From Myxococcus sp. RHSTA-1-4 (GTDB lineage Bacteria > Myxococcota > Myxococcia > Myxococcales > Myxococcaceae): a DNA stretch of 64,000 nt. The position numbers were made by a program, and so were the translations under genes. Location of the stretch: positions 248,001 to 312,000 of the forward strand of contig NZ_JAIQDG010000002.1 of the NCBI RefSeq assembly GCF_020037125.1, read 5' to 3'. Below are positions 39,641-49,613 of the stretch, piece after piece. Every line of letters starts with the position of its first letter. The stretch's first letter is position 1. A model generated the notes under the pieces. The model made no database searches and had not been told where the DNA came from. It saw only the letters and a list, made by a program, of their open reading frames with translations.

Positions 39641-41086
39641 TCAGTCCGCCCGCGTGACGTGCACCGGCGGCCGGCGTCCTGCCCACGGGCGGGCCTCTTC
39701 CAACTGCCCGGCCAGCCGGAACAGCGTGGACTCGTCCGCGTAGCGCCCGGCGAACTGGACGCCGATGGGCAGGCCCTGCGCGTTCCAGTGGAGCGGCACG
39801 GACATGGCCGGCTGGCCGGTGACGTTGAACAGCGCGGTGAAGGGGATGAAGCCGAAGACGTACGTGTACCACTCCTCGGGCTCTCTCGGCACCATCGCGT
39901 CAAGCACGCCGAGCTTGTAGGGCGGCACCGCCACGGTGGGCGTCAGCAGCACGTCGTGCTCCACGAAGAAGGCCCCCACCGCGCGGGACACCTGGTTGAA
40001 GACGGCGAGCGCCCCCTGGAGCTCGGAGACCTTGAGCGCGCGGCCGAGCTGGACCGCCGCCCACGTGGTGGCCTCCAGGTTCTCCGGCCCCGGCGTGCGT
40101 CCCAGCATCCCGCCGAACACATCCGCCATGCCCATCATGGCCGAGGCCCAGACCTTCGTCATCGCGGAGTTCAGCGCCCCGGCATCGTACGTGGGGGCGG
40201 CCTCCACCACCTCGTGCCCCAGCTCCATGCACAGCCGCGCCGCGTTCTCGGCGGCGGCGACGCAGTCAGGGCTCACCGGCACACCCGAGGCGGCCGTCCG
40301 GGACAGCGCGATGCGCAGCCGGCCCGGCTTGTGCTGGACCTCCTCCAGGAACGGGCGCTGTGGCGGGGGCGCGTGGTACGGGTCGCCCACCTCCGGCCCG
40401 TGCGTGGCGTCCATCATCGCCGCGCTGTCGCGCACCGTGCGGGACACCACGTGCTCGATGGCCATGCCGTTGAGGAGCTCGCCCACGTCCGGACCGAGGG
40501 AGATTCTGCCGCGGGTGGGCTTCAGGCCGAAGACACCGGAGAGGGACGCGGGGATGCGGAGCGAGCCTCCGCCGTCGTTGCCATGGGCCACCGGGACGAT
40601 GCCCGCCGCGACCGCCGCCGCGGAGCCGCCGCTGGAGCCTCCCGGGCTGTGCTCCAGGTTCCATGGGTTGCGCGTGGGCCCGTGGAGGACGGGCTCGGTG
40701 GTGGCGTTGTTGCCGAACTCGGGCGTGTTGGTGCGGCCCAGCAGCACCAGGCCGGCCCGCCTGAAGCGCGCCATCAGCGCGCTGTCATGCGGGTGCACGA
40801 GCCCCTGCGTCAGCCGGCTGCCCAGGTCCGTGGGCACGCCCGCGGCGTGAATCGCCAGGTCCTTGATGAGGAAGGGCACGCCGTGAAAGGGCCCCTCCGG
40901 AAGGCCCCGCTTCACGGTGTCCAGCGCCTCCGCCTCGCGCACGTCGATGACGGCGTTGAGCCGCGGGTTGACTCGCGCGATGGCGGAGGCCGCCGTCCGC
41001 ACCAGCTCCTCGGGAGTGACTTCCTTGCGGCGGACCAGTTCCGCCAGCCCCACCGCGTCGTAACGACTGTAGTCGTCCAGATGCAT
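39641..41086 (-). CDS. Amidase (amidase-signature family)
   Basis: A 481-residue amidase-signature hydrolase. The Ser-cisSer-Lys triad is visible: Lys75 in FLIKDL, the cis-Ser at about 151 in SPGGSSGG, and nucleophile Ser175 in GNDGGGSLRIPAS. The N-terminal helix YDAVGLAELVRRKEVTPEELV and the C-terminal FIPFTALFNVTGQPAMSVPL are characteristic of the family. There are no gatC or gatB neighbours, so it is not the GatA subunit; it is closer to bacterial amidases acting on small amides. ATG 41086 was chosen at the conserved N-terminal helix; the frame is open further upstream without family sequence. Monocistronic and divergent from the giant hybrid kinase across about 200 bp. Confidence 0.92.
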   Translation of the reverse strand: MHLDDYSRYDAVGLAELVRRKEVTPEELVRTAASAIARVNPRLNAVIDVREAEALDTVKRGLPEGPFHGVPFLIKDLAIHAAGVPTDLGSRLTQGLVHPHDSALMARFRRAGLVLLGRTNTPEFGNNATTEPVLHGPTRNPWNLEHSPGGSSGGSAAAVAAGIVPVAHGNDGGGSLRIPASLSGVFGLKPTRGRISLGPDVGELLNGMAIEHVVSRTVRDSAAMMDATHGPEVGDPYHAPPPQRPFLEEVQHKPGRLRIALSRTAASGVPVSPDCVAAAENAARLCMELGHEVVEAAPTYDAGALNSAMTKVWASAMMGMADVFGGMLGRTPGPENLEATTWAAVQLGRALKVSELQGALAVFNQVSRAVGAFFVEHDVLLTPTVAVPPYKLGVLDAMVPREPEEWYTYVFGFIPFTALFNVTGQPAMSVPLHWNAQGLPIGVQFAGRYADESTLFRLAGQLEEARPWAGRRPPVHVTRAD

Positions 41087-41286
41087 GAGTCCTCGCTTGC
41101 TCGCGCTCCGGGAAGGGAAGCATGTGCTCGGGGCGTGCGGCCGAGGATACTCCCGGCCACCTCGGGTCCGCTGACGCGGCCGCCCATGGACGAGGGAGGG
41201 GCGGGGCGAGCCGTTGTCCAGTGCACCCATGCTCGAGGGGGGCCGGCAAAAGCCGCGCTGTGTCACCCGGCGGACTGTTAGACGAG

Positions 41287-44200
41287 ATGGCCTGGATGCC
41301 CATGAAGAACGACTCGGTCCACGACATCTTCGACAGGGGAGGCGAGATGGGGGCGCTGATGCGCTCCTTCGACTGGGCGCGGACTCCGCTGGGCCCCGTG
41401 GAGACGTGGCCCACCAGCCTGCACACCGCGCTGGGGCTGGTGCTCGGCGGCCGCTTCCCCATGCTCCTCTGGTGGGGGGAGCAGCTCATCCAGCTCTACA
41501 ACGACGCGTACCGGCCCATCCTCGGGAGCAAGCATCCGCGCTCGCTCGGTGCCTCCGGGGCGGAGGTGTGGGCGGAGATATGGCACATCATCGGCCCGCA
41601 GGCGGAGGACGTCCGCGCGGGGGGGCCGGCCACCTGGAACGAGCACCTGCTGCTGCCCATGCAGCGCAGGGGGTTCCTCGAGGAGACGTACTTCACCTTC
41701 TCGTACAGCCCCGTGCCGGACGACTCGGGCGGGGTGGGCGGCGTCCTGGTGACGTGCCAGGAGACGACCGCGCAGGTGCAGGACGCGCGGCAGCTGCGGA
41801 CGCTGCGCGACCTGGGGGCCTCGCTCGTGGAGACGCGCTCCGCGGAAGAAGCCTGTGAGGTGGCCGCGCGCATCCTCGGCGCCAACGCCGCGGACGTGCC
41901 CTCCTGCCGCGTGTTCCTCGCCGGGGAGGCGGGCGCGGTGGCCCGGAGGGTGGCCGTCTCGGGCACCCTTGGAGCCGGCGAGCCGGCGGGGCCCTTCCCC
42001 ATCGCCCTGGAGGATGGGACGCCACAGGAGGGGCCGTGGCCGCTCGGCCAGGTGGCGCGCACCGGGCAGCCCGCCGTCGTCCGCGAGCTGGCGCCGCCCG
42101 TGGAGCCGGCCATCTGCGTGCCCCTGTCGCGTCCGGGCCAGCCCCACGTGGATGGCTTCCTCGTGTGCGGGACGAACCCGCGGCGTGTGCTGGACGAGAG
42201 CTATCTGGGCTTCTTCCGGCTCGCCGCCGACCAGGTGGTGACGGCCATCGCCAACGCGCACGCGTGGCAGGAGGAGCGCCGCCGGGCCGAGGCGCTCGCG
42301 GAGGCGGATTGGGCGAAGACGCTCTTCTTCAGCAACGTCTCCCACGAGTTCCGGACGCCGCTGACGCTGATGCTGGGGCCGCTCGAGGACAGCCTGACGG
42401 ACACGCAGCACCCGCTGCCGGAGCCGCAGCGCGAGCGCATGGAGCTGGTGCGCCGCAACGGCCTGCGCCTGCAGAAGCTGGTCAACAGCCTGCTGGACTT
42501 CGCGCGCATCGAGGCGGGGCGGGCGAAGGCCCACCTCGTTCCCACGGACCTCGCCACCCTCACCGCGGACCTGGCCAGCGCGTTCCGCTCGACGATGGAG
42601 GTGGCGGGCCTGTCGCTCACCGTGGACTGCCCGCCGCTGCCGGAGCCCGTCCACGTGGACCCGTCCGCGTGGGAGAAGGTCGTCCTCAACCTGCTGTCCA
42701 ATGCCTTCAAGCACACGCTGCGGGGCGGAGTCCGCGTGGCGCTGCGGTGGCTGGGCGACCGGGTGGAGCTGTCCGTGCAGGACACCGGCACCGGCATTCC
42801 GCCCGGGGAGCTGCCCCGCATCTTCGAGCGCTTCCACCGCGTACAGGGCGCGCCGGGCCGCAGCCACGAGGGCAGCGGCATCGGGCTCGCGCTGGTGAGC
42901 GAGCTGGTGAAGCTGCAGGGCGGCACCGTGGGCGTGCGCAGCACCCTGGGGCAGGGCACCACCTTCACCGTGACGCTGCCCACGGGCACCGCCCACCTGC
43001 CCGCCGGGGAGTCCCCCTCGGGGGGGCGCCCCTTCGCTTCCAGCGGGGCCGCCGCCTTCCTCGTGGAGGCGACCCAGTGGAGCAACCTGTCCGCGTCCGG
43101 GCCCTCGAAGGAGCGAAGCGCCGCGGGGCCGGTGCAGTCCACGCTCCAGACGGGGGCGCGCATCCTGGTGGTGGACGACAACGCGGACATGCGCGGCTAC
43201 CTCGTGCGCCTCCTCTCCGCGCACTGGCACGTGGAGGCGGTGGGGGACGGTCCGCGGGCGCTGGCCGCGGCGCGCGCGCGGCCTCCCGACCTGGTCCTCT
43301 CCGACGTGATGATGCCGGGGCTGGACGGGCTGGGCCTGCTGCGGGAGCTGCGCGCGGACGAGCGCACCCGCACCACGCCCGTGGTGCTCCTGTCCGCCCG
43401 GGCCGGGGAGGAGGCCACGGTGGATGGGCTGACGGCGGGCGCGGACGACTACCTCGTCAAGCCCTTCTCGGCCAGCGAGCTGCTCGCCCGCGTCAACGCG
43501 CAGCTCACCCTGTCCCGCCTGCGCCAGGAGGCGCTCGCCGCGGAGCGCGCCCACACGGACGAGGCCACGCGCCTGCTCGAGGAAGCCGAGCGCGCCACGC
43601 GCTCGCGTGAGGAGATGCTCGCCGTCGTCAGCCACGACCTGCGCACGCCCCTCACGTCCGTCTTCACCTGCGTGGAGTTGATGGAGCGCTTGCTCACCGG
43701 CGAGGGCCGCGAGGCCACCTTGAGGAAACACGTCGCCACCATCCGCCGCGCGGCGGGGCGGATGAAGCGGCTCATCGGCGACCTGCTGGACCTGGCGAGC
43801 ATCGACTCCGGGACGCTGTCGCTGGACCGGCAGCCGCACGCGCCGGAGGAGCTGGCGCGCGAGGCGCGCGAGGCGTTCGAGCCGCTGGCCCTGGAGAAGG
43901 GGGTGGCCTTCACCACCCACGTCGAGCCCGCGCTGCCGGTGCTCGTATGTGACAGGGAGCGCGTCTTCCAGGCCCTGTCCAACGTGCTGTCCAACGCCAT
44001 CAAGTTCACTCCCCCGGGGGGCCGCGTGGACCTGCGGGTGTGCGCGGATGGGGAGGGCGGGGTGGGCTTCTCCGTGGAGGACACCGGCCCGGGGATTCCC
44101 GCCGAGGCGCTCTCGCGCGTCTTCGAGCGCCACTGGCACACCGCGCAGCGGGGGCGGGAGGGCCACGGCCTGGGGCTGCCCATCGCCCAGGGAATCATCG

Positions 44201-47200
44201 AGGCCCACGGTGGGCGCATCGGCGTGACGAGCACGCCGGGCCAGGGAAGCTGCTTCTCCCTCCGGCTCCCGGGGGGAGCGGCGCGGGAAGAGCGGCCCGA
44301 GAGGCGCGAGCCGGGAGGGCCGGCGCTGGCGCGGCTTCCGGCCGGCGGCGCACTCTTCGAGGGCGGGGGAGAGCTGGGCGAGCTGATGCGCTCCACCGAC
44401 TGGGGGAAGACGGCGCTGGGGCCCATCGAGACCTGGCCGCAGAGCCTGCGGACCGCCATCAGCATGGTCCTCCCGTCGAGGTTCGCGATGGTGGTCGCCT
44501 GGGGACCGGAGTTCCGCTTCTTCTACAATGACCGGTACCGGCCCATCCTCGGCGACAAGCATCCCGCCGCGCTGGGCACTCCGGCCTGGTCCATCTTCCC
44601 GGAGGCGTGGTCCGTCGTGGGCCCCATGTTCGAGCGGGCGCGGGGCGGCGAGTCCATCGCGCTGGAGGACCTGCTCGTGCCGCTGTACCGGAGCGGCTAC
44701 CTGGAGAACGCCTGGTTCACCATCGCCTACAGCCCCATCCGGGAGGAGTCCGGCGGAGTCGGCGGCATGCTCGCGGTGGTCGCGGAGACGACGGAGCGCG
44801 TGGAGGGGGAGCGGCGGCTCGCGACGCTGCGCGCGCTGGCGCGCCAGGTGTCCGACGCAAGGACTGTCGACGGAGCGCTCGAGGTCGCCGCGGCCATCTG
44901 CTCGAAGAACCCCACCGATGTTCCGTTCGCGCTGCTGTATGTCACCGAGGGAGACGGGAAGCGGGCCCGGCTCGCGGCGTGTGCCGGGCTGTCCCCGGGA
45001 CAACCCGGTGCGCTCCTCGAGGCCGACCTCCGGGAGGAAGGTGAGGCGCCGGGCTGGCCGCTCGCCCGGGCGCTGCGCTCCCGCCAACCCGAGGTGGTGA
45101 CGGATGTCCTCTCCCGGTTCGGCGCGCTCCCGGGAGGCACGTGCCCGGAGCCCGCGCACACCGCGGTCGTCCTTCCGCTGGCGAAGGCGGGAACGGGCAG
45201 GACGCACGGCTTCCTGGTGGCGGGTGTCAGTCCCCGCAGGGCGCTCGACGAGCGCTACCGCGCGTTCTTCGAGCTGATGGGCGAGCACGTGACGGCGGCC
45301 ATCGCGAACGCCACCGCCTATGAAGACGAGCACCGCCGGGCCGAGTCCCTGGCGGAGCTGGACCGGGCGAAGACGGCCTTCTTCTCCAACATCAGCCACG
45401 AGTTCCGCACGCCGCTCACGCTCCTGCTGGGCCCGGTGGAGGACGCGCTGGCGGACCCGGCGAAGCCGCTCACGGGCGAGCGGCTCGCCATGGTGTGGCG
45501 CAACGTCCTGCGGCTGTCGCGGATGGTCAACGGCCTGCTCGACTTCTCCCGCGTGGAGGCGGGGAGCGCGCAGGCCGTGCTCGTCCCCACCGACCTGGGC
45601 GCCTTCACGTCGAGCCTGGCGAGCGCCTTCCAGTCCGCCGCGGAGCACGCGGGGCTGAAGCTGACGGTGGACTGTCCACCGCTGCCCGCGCCCGTCCTCG
45701 TGGACCCCGAGCTGTGGGAGAAGGTCGTGTTCAACCTCCTCTCCAACGCGGTGAAGTACACCCACCAGGGGGAGATTGGCGTCTCGCTGCGGAGGGAGGA
45801 CGGGCAGGCCGTGCTCGCCGTGCGGGATACCGGCGTGGGCATTCCCGAGGACGCGCTCCCGCACCTCTTCGAGCGCTTCTACCGGGTGCGGACCACGCGG
45901 GGCCGCAGCCACGAGGGCACGGGCATCGGCCTGTCGCTGGTGGGGGAGCTGGTGAAGCTGCACGGCGGCACCGTGGAGGTGGCGAGCAGGCCGGGCGAGG
46001 GGAGCACCTTCACCGTCCGGCTGCCGACGCGGAATGCGCCCGCGGGGGAGCCCGTGGTGGGCGCGCGCCCGGTGGTGGCGGAGGCGGCCGCCTTCGTCGA
46101 GGAGGCCCGCCGCTGGGCGGAGGGCGTGGAGGACTGGGGGGAGGCCGGGGCGCCGGCCGGGAGGGACTCCGTGCTGTCGGGGGCGCGCATCCTGGTCGCG
46201 GACGACAACGCGGACCTGCGGGCCTACGTCACCGGGCTGCTGCGCCAGGACGCCTCGTGGGTGGAGGCGGTCGCGGACGGGAACTCGGCGCTGGAGCGGG
46301 CGCGCGAGTGGCAGCCGGACCTCGTGCTCTCCGACGTGATGATGCCGGGGCTGGACGGCTTCGCGCTGGTGCGCGAGCTGCGCGCGGATGCTCGCACGCG
46401 GACCGTTCCGGTCATCCTGCTGTCCGCGCGCGCGGGCGAGGAGGCGACGGTGGAGGGGCTGGGGGCCGGGGCGGATGACTACCTGGTGAAGCCGTTCAGC
46501 GCGCGGGAGCTGCGGGCCCGGGTGCGCGCCACGCTGGAGCTGGCGCGCGCGCGCCGGGAGGTGGGGGTGCACGAGGCACGGGAAGCGTCCCTGCGGGAGG
46601 CGGTGCGGGCCCGGGACGAGTTCCTGTCCGCCGCGAGCCACGAGCTGAAGACGCCGCTGGCCGCGTTCCGGTTGAACCTGGACCTCATCGAGCGGGGGCT
46701 CAGCGCGGACTCACGCGCGCGCGTCAGCGACAAGCTGGTGGCGGCGAGCCGCCAGGTGCAGCGCCTGCGCGTGCTGCTGGAGCGGCTGCTGGACGTCTCG
46801 TTGATGACGACGGGGCGGTTCCAGCTCTCGCGGAGCCGGATGGACCTGGGCGCCCTCGTGCAGGAGACGGTGGGCCAGCTCCGGGACGAGCTGGCGCGGG
46901 GCGGGACACACGTCGAGGTGTGGGCGGAGGACGGGGTGAGTGGCGACTTCGACGCGGCGCGGGTGCGGCAGGTGCTGACGAGCCTGCTCCAGAACGCGGC
47001 GGCCTACGGCCAGGGCCAGCCCGTGGAGGTGAGTCTCGCGAAGCGGGGCGCGCGGGCCCGCCTCGGCGTCGTGGACCACGGGATGGGCATCCGCCCGGAG
47101 GACCGGGCCCGCATCTTCGAGCGCTTCGAGCGGGCCGTCTCCACGCGCCACCACAGCGGGCTGGGCGTGGGGCTGTGGACCGCGCGGGTCATCGTGGAGG

Positions 47201-47283
47201 CCCACGGTGGCACCATCTCCGTCGAGGACACTCCGGGCGGTGGCGCCACGTTCGTCGTGGAGCTGCCGCTCGGAGAGGCCTGA
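41287..47283 (+). CDS. Giant double hybrid histidine kinase (two PAS-GAF-HK-REC-HK units fused)
   Basis: About 1998 residues, cytoplasmic, no transmembrane helix. Unit 1: PAS about 15-165, GAF 170-330, HisKA with His353 and HATPase to about 570, receiver 622-740 with phospho-acceptor Asp676, second HisKA with His783 and HATPase to about 1000. Unit 2 repeats the same order: PAS from about 1018, GAF from 1180, His1371, receiver with Asp1683, His1785 with final HATPase to the C-terminus. All four His and both Asp are present. The units are clearly paralogous (for example SHEFRTPLTLMLGP / SHEFRTPLTLLLGP), so the gene arose by fusion of duplicated hybrid kinases. The start is the ATG at 41287; no strong ribosome site. 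No cognate response regulator adjoins. Confidence 0.92.
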   Translation: MAWMPMKNDSVHDIFDRGGEMGALMRSFDWARTPLGPVETWPTSLHTALGLVLGGRFPMLLWWGEQLIQLYNDAYRPILGSKHPRSLGASGAEVWAEIWHIIGPQAEDVRAGGPATWNEHLLLPMQRRGFLEETYFTFSYSPVPDDSGGVGGVLVTCQETTAQVQDARQLRTLRDLGASLVETRSAEEACEVAARILGANAADVPSCRVFLAGEAGAVARRVAVSGTLGAGEPAGPFPIALEDGTPQEGPWPLGQVARTGQPAVVRELAPPVEPAICVPLSRPGQPHVDGFLVCGTNPRRVLDESYLGFFRLAADQVVTAIANAHAWQEERRRAEALAEADWAKTLFFSNVSHEFRTPLTLMLGPLEDSLTDTQHPLPEPQRERMELVRRNGLRLQKLVNSLLDFARIEAGRAKAHLVPTDLATLTADLASAFRSTMEVAGLSLTVDCPPLPEPVHVDPSAWEKVVLNLLSNAFKHTLRGGVRVALRWLGDRVELSVQDTGTGIPPGELPRIFERFHRVQGAPGRSHEGSGIGLALVSELVKLQGGTVGVRSTLGQGTTFTVTLPTGTAHLPAGESPSGGRPFASSGAAAFLVEATQWSNLSASGPSKERSAAGPVQSTLQTGARILVVDDNADMRGYLVRLLSAHWHVEAVGDGPRALAAARARPPDLVLSDVMMPGLDGLGLLRELRADERTRTTPVVLLSARAGEEATVDGLTAGADDYLVKPFSASELLARVNAQLTLSRLRQEALAAERAHTDEATRLLEEAERATRSREEMLAVVSHDLRTPLTSVFTCVELMERLLTGEGREATLRKHVATIRRAAGRMKRLIGDLLDLASIDSGTLSLDRQPHAPEELAREAREAFEPLALEKGVAFTTHVEPALPVLVCDRERVFQALSNVLSNAIKFTPPGGRVDLRVCADGEGGVGFSVEDTGPGIPAEALSRVFERHWHTAQRGREGHGLGLPIAQGIIEAHGGRIGVTSTPGQGSCFSLRLPGGAAREERPERREPGGPALARLPAGGALFEGGGELGELMRSTDWGKTALGPIETWPQSLRTAISMVLPSRFAMVVAWGPEFRFFYNDRYRPILGDKHPAALGTPAWSIFPEAWSVVGPMFERARGGESIALEDLLVPLYRSGYLENAWFTIAYSPIREESGGVGGMLAVVAETTERVEGERRLATLRALARQVSDARTVDGALEVAAAICSKNPTDVPFALLYVTEGDGKRARLAACAGLSPGQPGALLEADLREEGEAPGWPLARALRSRQPEVVTDVLSRFGALPGGTCPEPAHTAVVLPLAKAGTGRTHGFLVAGVSPRRALDERYRAFFELMGEHVTAAIANATAYEDEHRRAESLAELDRAKTAFFSNISHEFRTPLTLLLGPVEDALADPAKPLTGERLAMVWRNVLRLSRMVNGLLDFSRVEAGSAQAVLVPTDLGAFTSSLASAFQSAAEHAGLKLTVDCPPLPAPVLVDPELWEKVVFNLLSNAVKYTHQGEIGVSLRREDGQAVLAVRDTGVGIPEDALPHLFERFYRVRTTRGRSHEGTGIGLSLVGELVKLHGGTVEVASRPGEGSTFTVRLPTRNAPAGEPVVGARPVVAEAAAFVEEARRWAEGVEDWGEAGAPAGRDSVLSGARILVADDNADLRAYVTGLLRQDASWVEAVADGNSALERAREWQPDLVLSDVMMPGLDGFALVRELRADARTRTVPVILLSARAGEEATVEGLGAGADDYLVKPFSARELRARVRATLELARARREVGVHEAREASLREAVRARDEFLSAASHELKTPLAAFRLNLDLIERGLSADSRARVSDKLVAASRQVQRLRVLLERLLDVSLMTTGRFQLSRSRMDLGALVQETVGQLRDELARGGTHVEVWAEDGVSGDFDAARVRQVLTSLLQNAAAYGQGQPVEVSLAKRGARARLGVVDHGMGIRPEDRARIFERFERAVSTRHHSGLGVGLWTARVIVEAHGGTISVEDTPGGGATFVVELPLGEA

Positions 47284-47429
47284 CGGAGGTGAGGCGCGGC
47301 GGCCCGGGTTGACGCAGTGCTTCCACGCGGCTGGGCATGATTTGCCCGTCTCGCATGTCTTTCCAGCGGCGCTTCCACTAAGAGAGTGGCTCCCATTCGT
47401 CTCTCGGAGTGAGAGAAGGGAGTCACGTC

Positions 47430-49466
47430 ATGCCCGGGTATCACCGTCTGGCCCGCCCTGGAGTGCTGGCCGCGCTGTCCTTCACCCTTGGTCTGGGCTG
47501 CGGTCCCGTAGAAGAGGAACCGCCGCTTCCCGTTCCCGAGCCGTCCGCCGAAGCCTCGCAGGCGCTGGCGGTGCCGGGGTTCGCGGAGTTGCACCACCAC
47601 ATGTTCGCGGAGGAGGCCTTCGGCGGAGGCTGGTTCCACGGCAGTCACCTGGGCTCGTTGACGAGCTGTGACGGTGGCCTGCCGGAGAGCGACCACGCCC
47701 GCGTGCGCATGGACCTGAGCAACCTGCTCGACCTGTGTCCCAACTCCGGCGGGGTGGACCTGAGCGGCGTGCCCCTCCTGTCGCAGCTCTTCGGCATCGG
47801 CGGCGCGGTGGGCTCCGAGTTCATCGGCAAGATTGAGGGCACCGAGGGCGACACCGGCCTCCACCTGGGCCGCGCCACGGTGCACACGCAGTGGCCGCGC
47901 TGGGACACGATTGCGCACCAGCAGTCGTGGGAGGGCTGGCTGCGGCAGGCGCACCAGGGCGGCATGTCCCTGGTGATGGTGTCCCTGGTCAGCAACGAGT
48001 TCCTCTGCAAGGCGCTGCCGTACCAGAACCTCAAGCGCCCCTGTGACGAGATGGCGGACGTGGAGGTGCAGCTCCAGATGGCGCGCACCTTCGACGCGAA
48101 CAACGACTGGGTGGAGATTGCCCTGTCGCCCTCGCACGCGCGCAACATCATCAACTCCGGCCGGCTGGCGATGGTGCTCTCCATCGAGGCGAGCAAGCTG
48201 TTCGGCACGAAGGACTGGCGCACGGAGCTGGACCGTCTCTACGCGCTGGGCGTGCGCTCGCTGCAGCCGGTGCACCAGCTCGACAACCGCTTCGGCGGCG
48301 CGGCGCTGCACAACCCCATCTTCCAGGCGGCGCAGTTCCTGGAGAACTGCTACGTCGACTACGACTGCGGCGTGACGACGGACTCCTTCACGCTGGGCTT
48401 CGACGTGTACCGGGACGCCGCCGGCAACTGCCGCAACACCAAGGGGCTCACCGCCGACGGCCGGGCGCTGCTGCAGGCGATGATGGCCCGGGGCATGCTC
48501 ATCGACGTGGCCCACCTGTCCGAGAAGGGCCTGCACGAGGCCTACGCGCTGTCGCAGGCGAACGCGTACTACCCGCTGGTCATCTCCCACGGCCACTTCC
48601 GCGAGGTGATGAACCCGGAGCTGGCGGACGACGAGAAGACGACGCCGTCGTGGGCGGTGCGCTACCTGCGGCAGACGGGTGGCATCTTCGGCCTGCGCAC
48701 CGCGCATGACGAGACGCGCGCCTATACGCGCTCCGGCGTCGCCAACAGCTGCCAGGGCTCCACCCGCTCGCTGGCGCAGGCGTACGAGTACGGGCGCCAG
48801 GGCCTCAAGGTGCCCATGGCCTTCGGCGCGGACCTCAACGGCTTCATCCAGCAGACGCGGCCGCGCTTCGGTGACCACGGCGCGTGCTCGGCGGGCTTCA
48901 AGGCCGAGGCGGACGCGCAGGCGCGGCAGCAGACGGTGGGAGGCCCCGCGCGCCTGGGCACGTCCTTCGACGAGTTCGGCCTCGCGCACGTGGGCCTGCT
49001 GCCGGACCTGCTGACGGACCTGGGCCGCGTGGGCGCGAACACCACCGCGCTGGCCGGCTCGTCGGAGACCTTCCTTCGCGTCTGGGAGCGCGCGGCGGGC
49101 CCGCGCTCGGGCATGGCGGACGCGGCGGCGGACATCGACACCAGCGGCGTTGCTCCGTACGTGTCCAAGGCCACCCGCGAGGCGCAGTACCCCGTGCTGT
49201 GTGGTGAGCACTACGCGCCGGACTCCAAGGTGGTGGGCCAGGAGTGCCGCTTCGACCAGGAGTGCATCAGCGACACGTGCACCGCGGACGGGTGCGACGC
49301 CGTGGGCGTCTGCGCCTGTGACTCGGATTCAGACTGCGCCACCGGCCAGTACTGCGGCTATGCCCTCAACGAGGGCAAGTGCCAGAACAAGAAGCCCAAG
49401 GGCGCGTCGTGCCTGTACGGGCGCGAGTGCCTGTCCGGCTCGTGCAGCTGGCTGTCCTGCCGCTGA
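47430..49466 (+). CDS. M19 membrane dipeptidase-like lipoprotein with Cys-rich tail
   Basis: A 678-residue exported protein. Lipoprotein signal with lipobox LGLGC (Cys near residue 24). The catalytic region resembles metal-dependent M19 dipeptidases: HHHMFAEEAF near residue 55, then MLIDVAHLSEKGLHEA, PLVISHGHFREVMN and MAFGADLNGF, with His/Asp/Glu metal-ligand candidates in each. The final 85 residues are a Cys-rich module of short CxxDxxC-type repeats ending in SWLSCR, a pattern common on myxobacterial surface proteins. AAGGGAG precedes ATG 47430 by 8 bp. Monocistronic, followed by a strong hairpin. Substrate unknown. Confidence 0.82.
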   Translation: MPGYHRLARPGVLAALSFTLGLGCGPVEEEPPLPVPEPSAEASQALAVPGFAELHHHMFAEEAFGGGWFHGSHLGSLTSCDGGLPESDHARVRMDLSNLLDLCPNSGGVDLSGVPLLSQLFGIGGAVGSEFIGKIEGTEGDTGLHLGRATVHTQWPRWDTIAHQQSWEGWLRQAHQGGMSLVMVSLVSNEFLCKALPYQNLKRPCDEMADVEVQLQMARTFDANNDWVEIALSPSHARNIINSGRLAMVLSIEASKLFGTKDWRTELDRLYALGVRSLQPVHQLDNRFGGAALHNPIFQAAQFLENCYVDYDCGVTTDSFTLGFDVYRDAAGNCRNTKGLTADGRALLQAMMARGMLIDVAHLSEKGLHEAYALSQANAYYPLVISHGHFREVMNPELADDEKTTPSWAVRYLRQTGGIFGLRTAHDETRAYTRSGVANSCQGSTRSLAQAYEYGRQGLKVPMAFGADLNGFIQQTRPRFGDHGACSAGFKAEADAQARQQTVGGPARLGTSFDEFGLAHVGLLPDLLTDLGRVGANTTALAGSSETFLRVWERAAGPRSGMADAAADIDTSGVAPYVSKATREAQYPVLCGEHYAPDSKVVGQECRFDQECISDTCTADGCDAVGVCACDSDSDCATGQYCGYALNEGKCQNKKPKGASCLYGRECLSGSCSWLSCR

Positions 49467-49481
49467 CGGTGAAGGACACAC

Positions 49482-49514
49482 GGGTGGGCCCTGGCCCGTT
49501 TCCAGGGCCCACCC
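49482..49514 (+). terminator. Terminator after the dipeptidase-like gene
   Basis: Perfect 13-bp stem (49482-49494 with 49502-49514) with a 7-nt loop; no T-run. Likely Rho-aided. Confidence 0.6.
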
Positions 49515-49613
49515 CCGCGCGCCCCGGCGTGTTCGCGGGGCGCCTGTCCGGCGGCGGAGCGCCCTCAACGGCATTGCGCGGCGCACCTCCGGGGCGTAGG
49601 GAAACAGCGCCCC

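Noticed and set aside
41278..46641. A 1787-codon minus-strand frame opposite the double hybrid kinase
   Set aside because: Shadow frame created by G/C third-position bias; no domains, while the plus strand encodes complete kinase modules.
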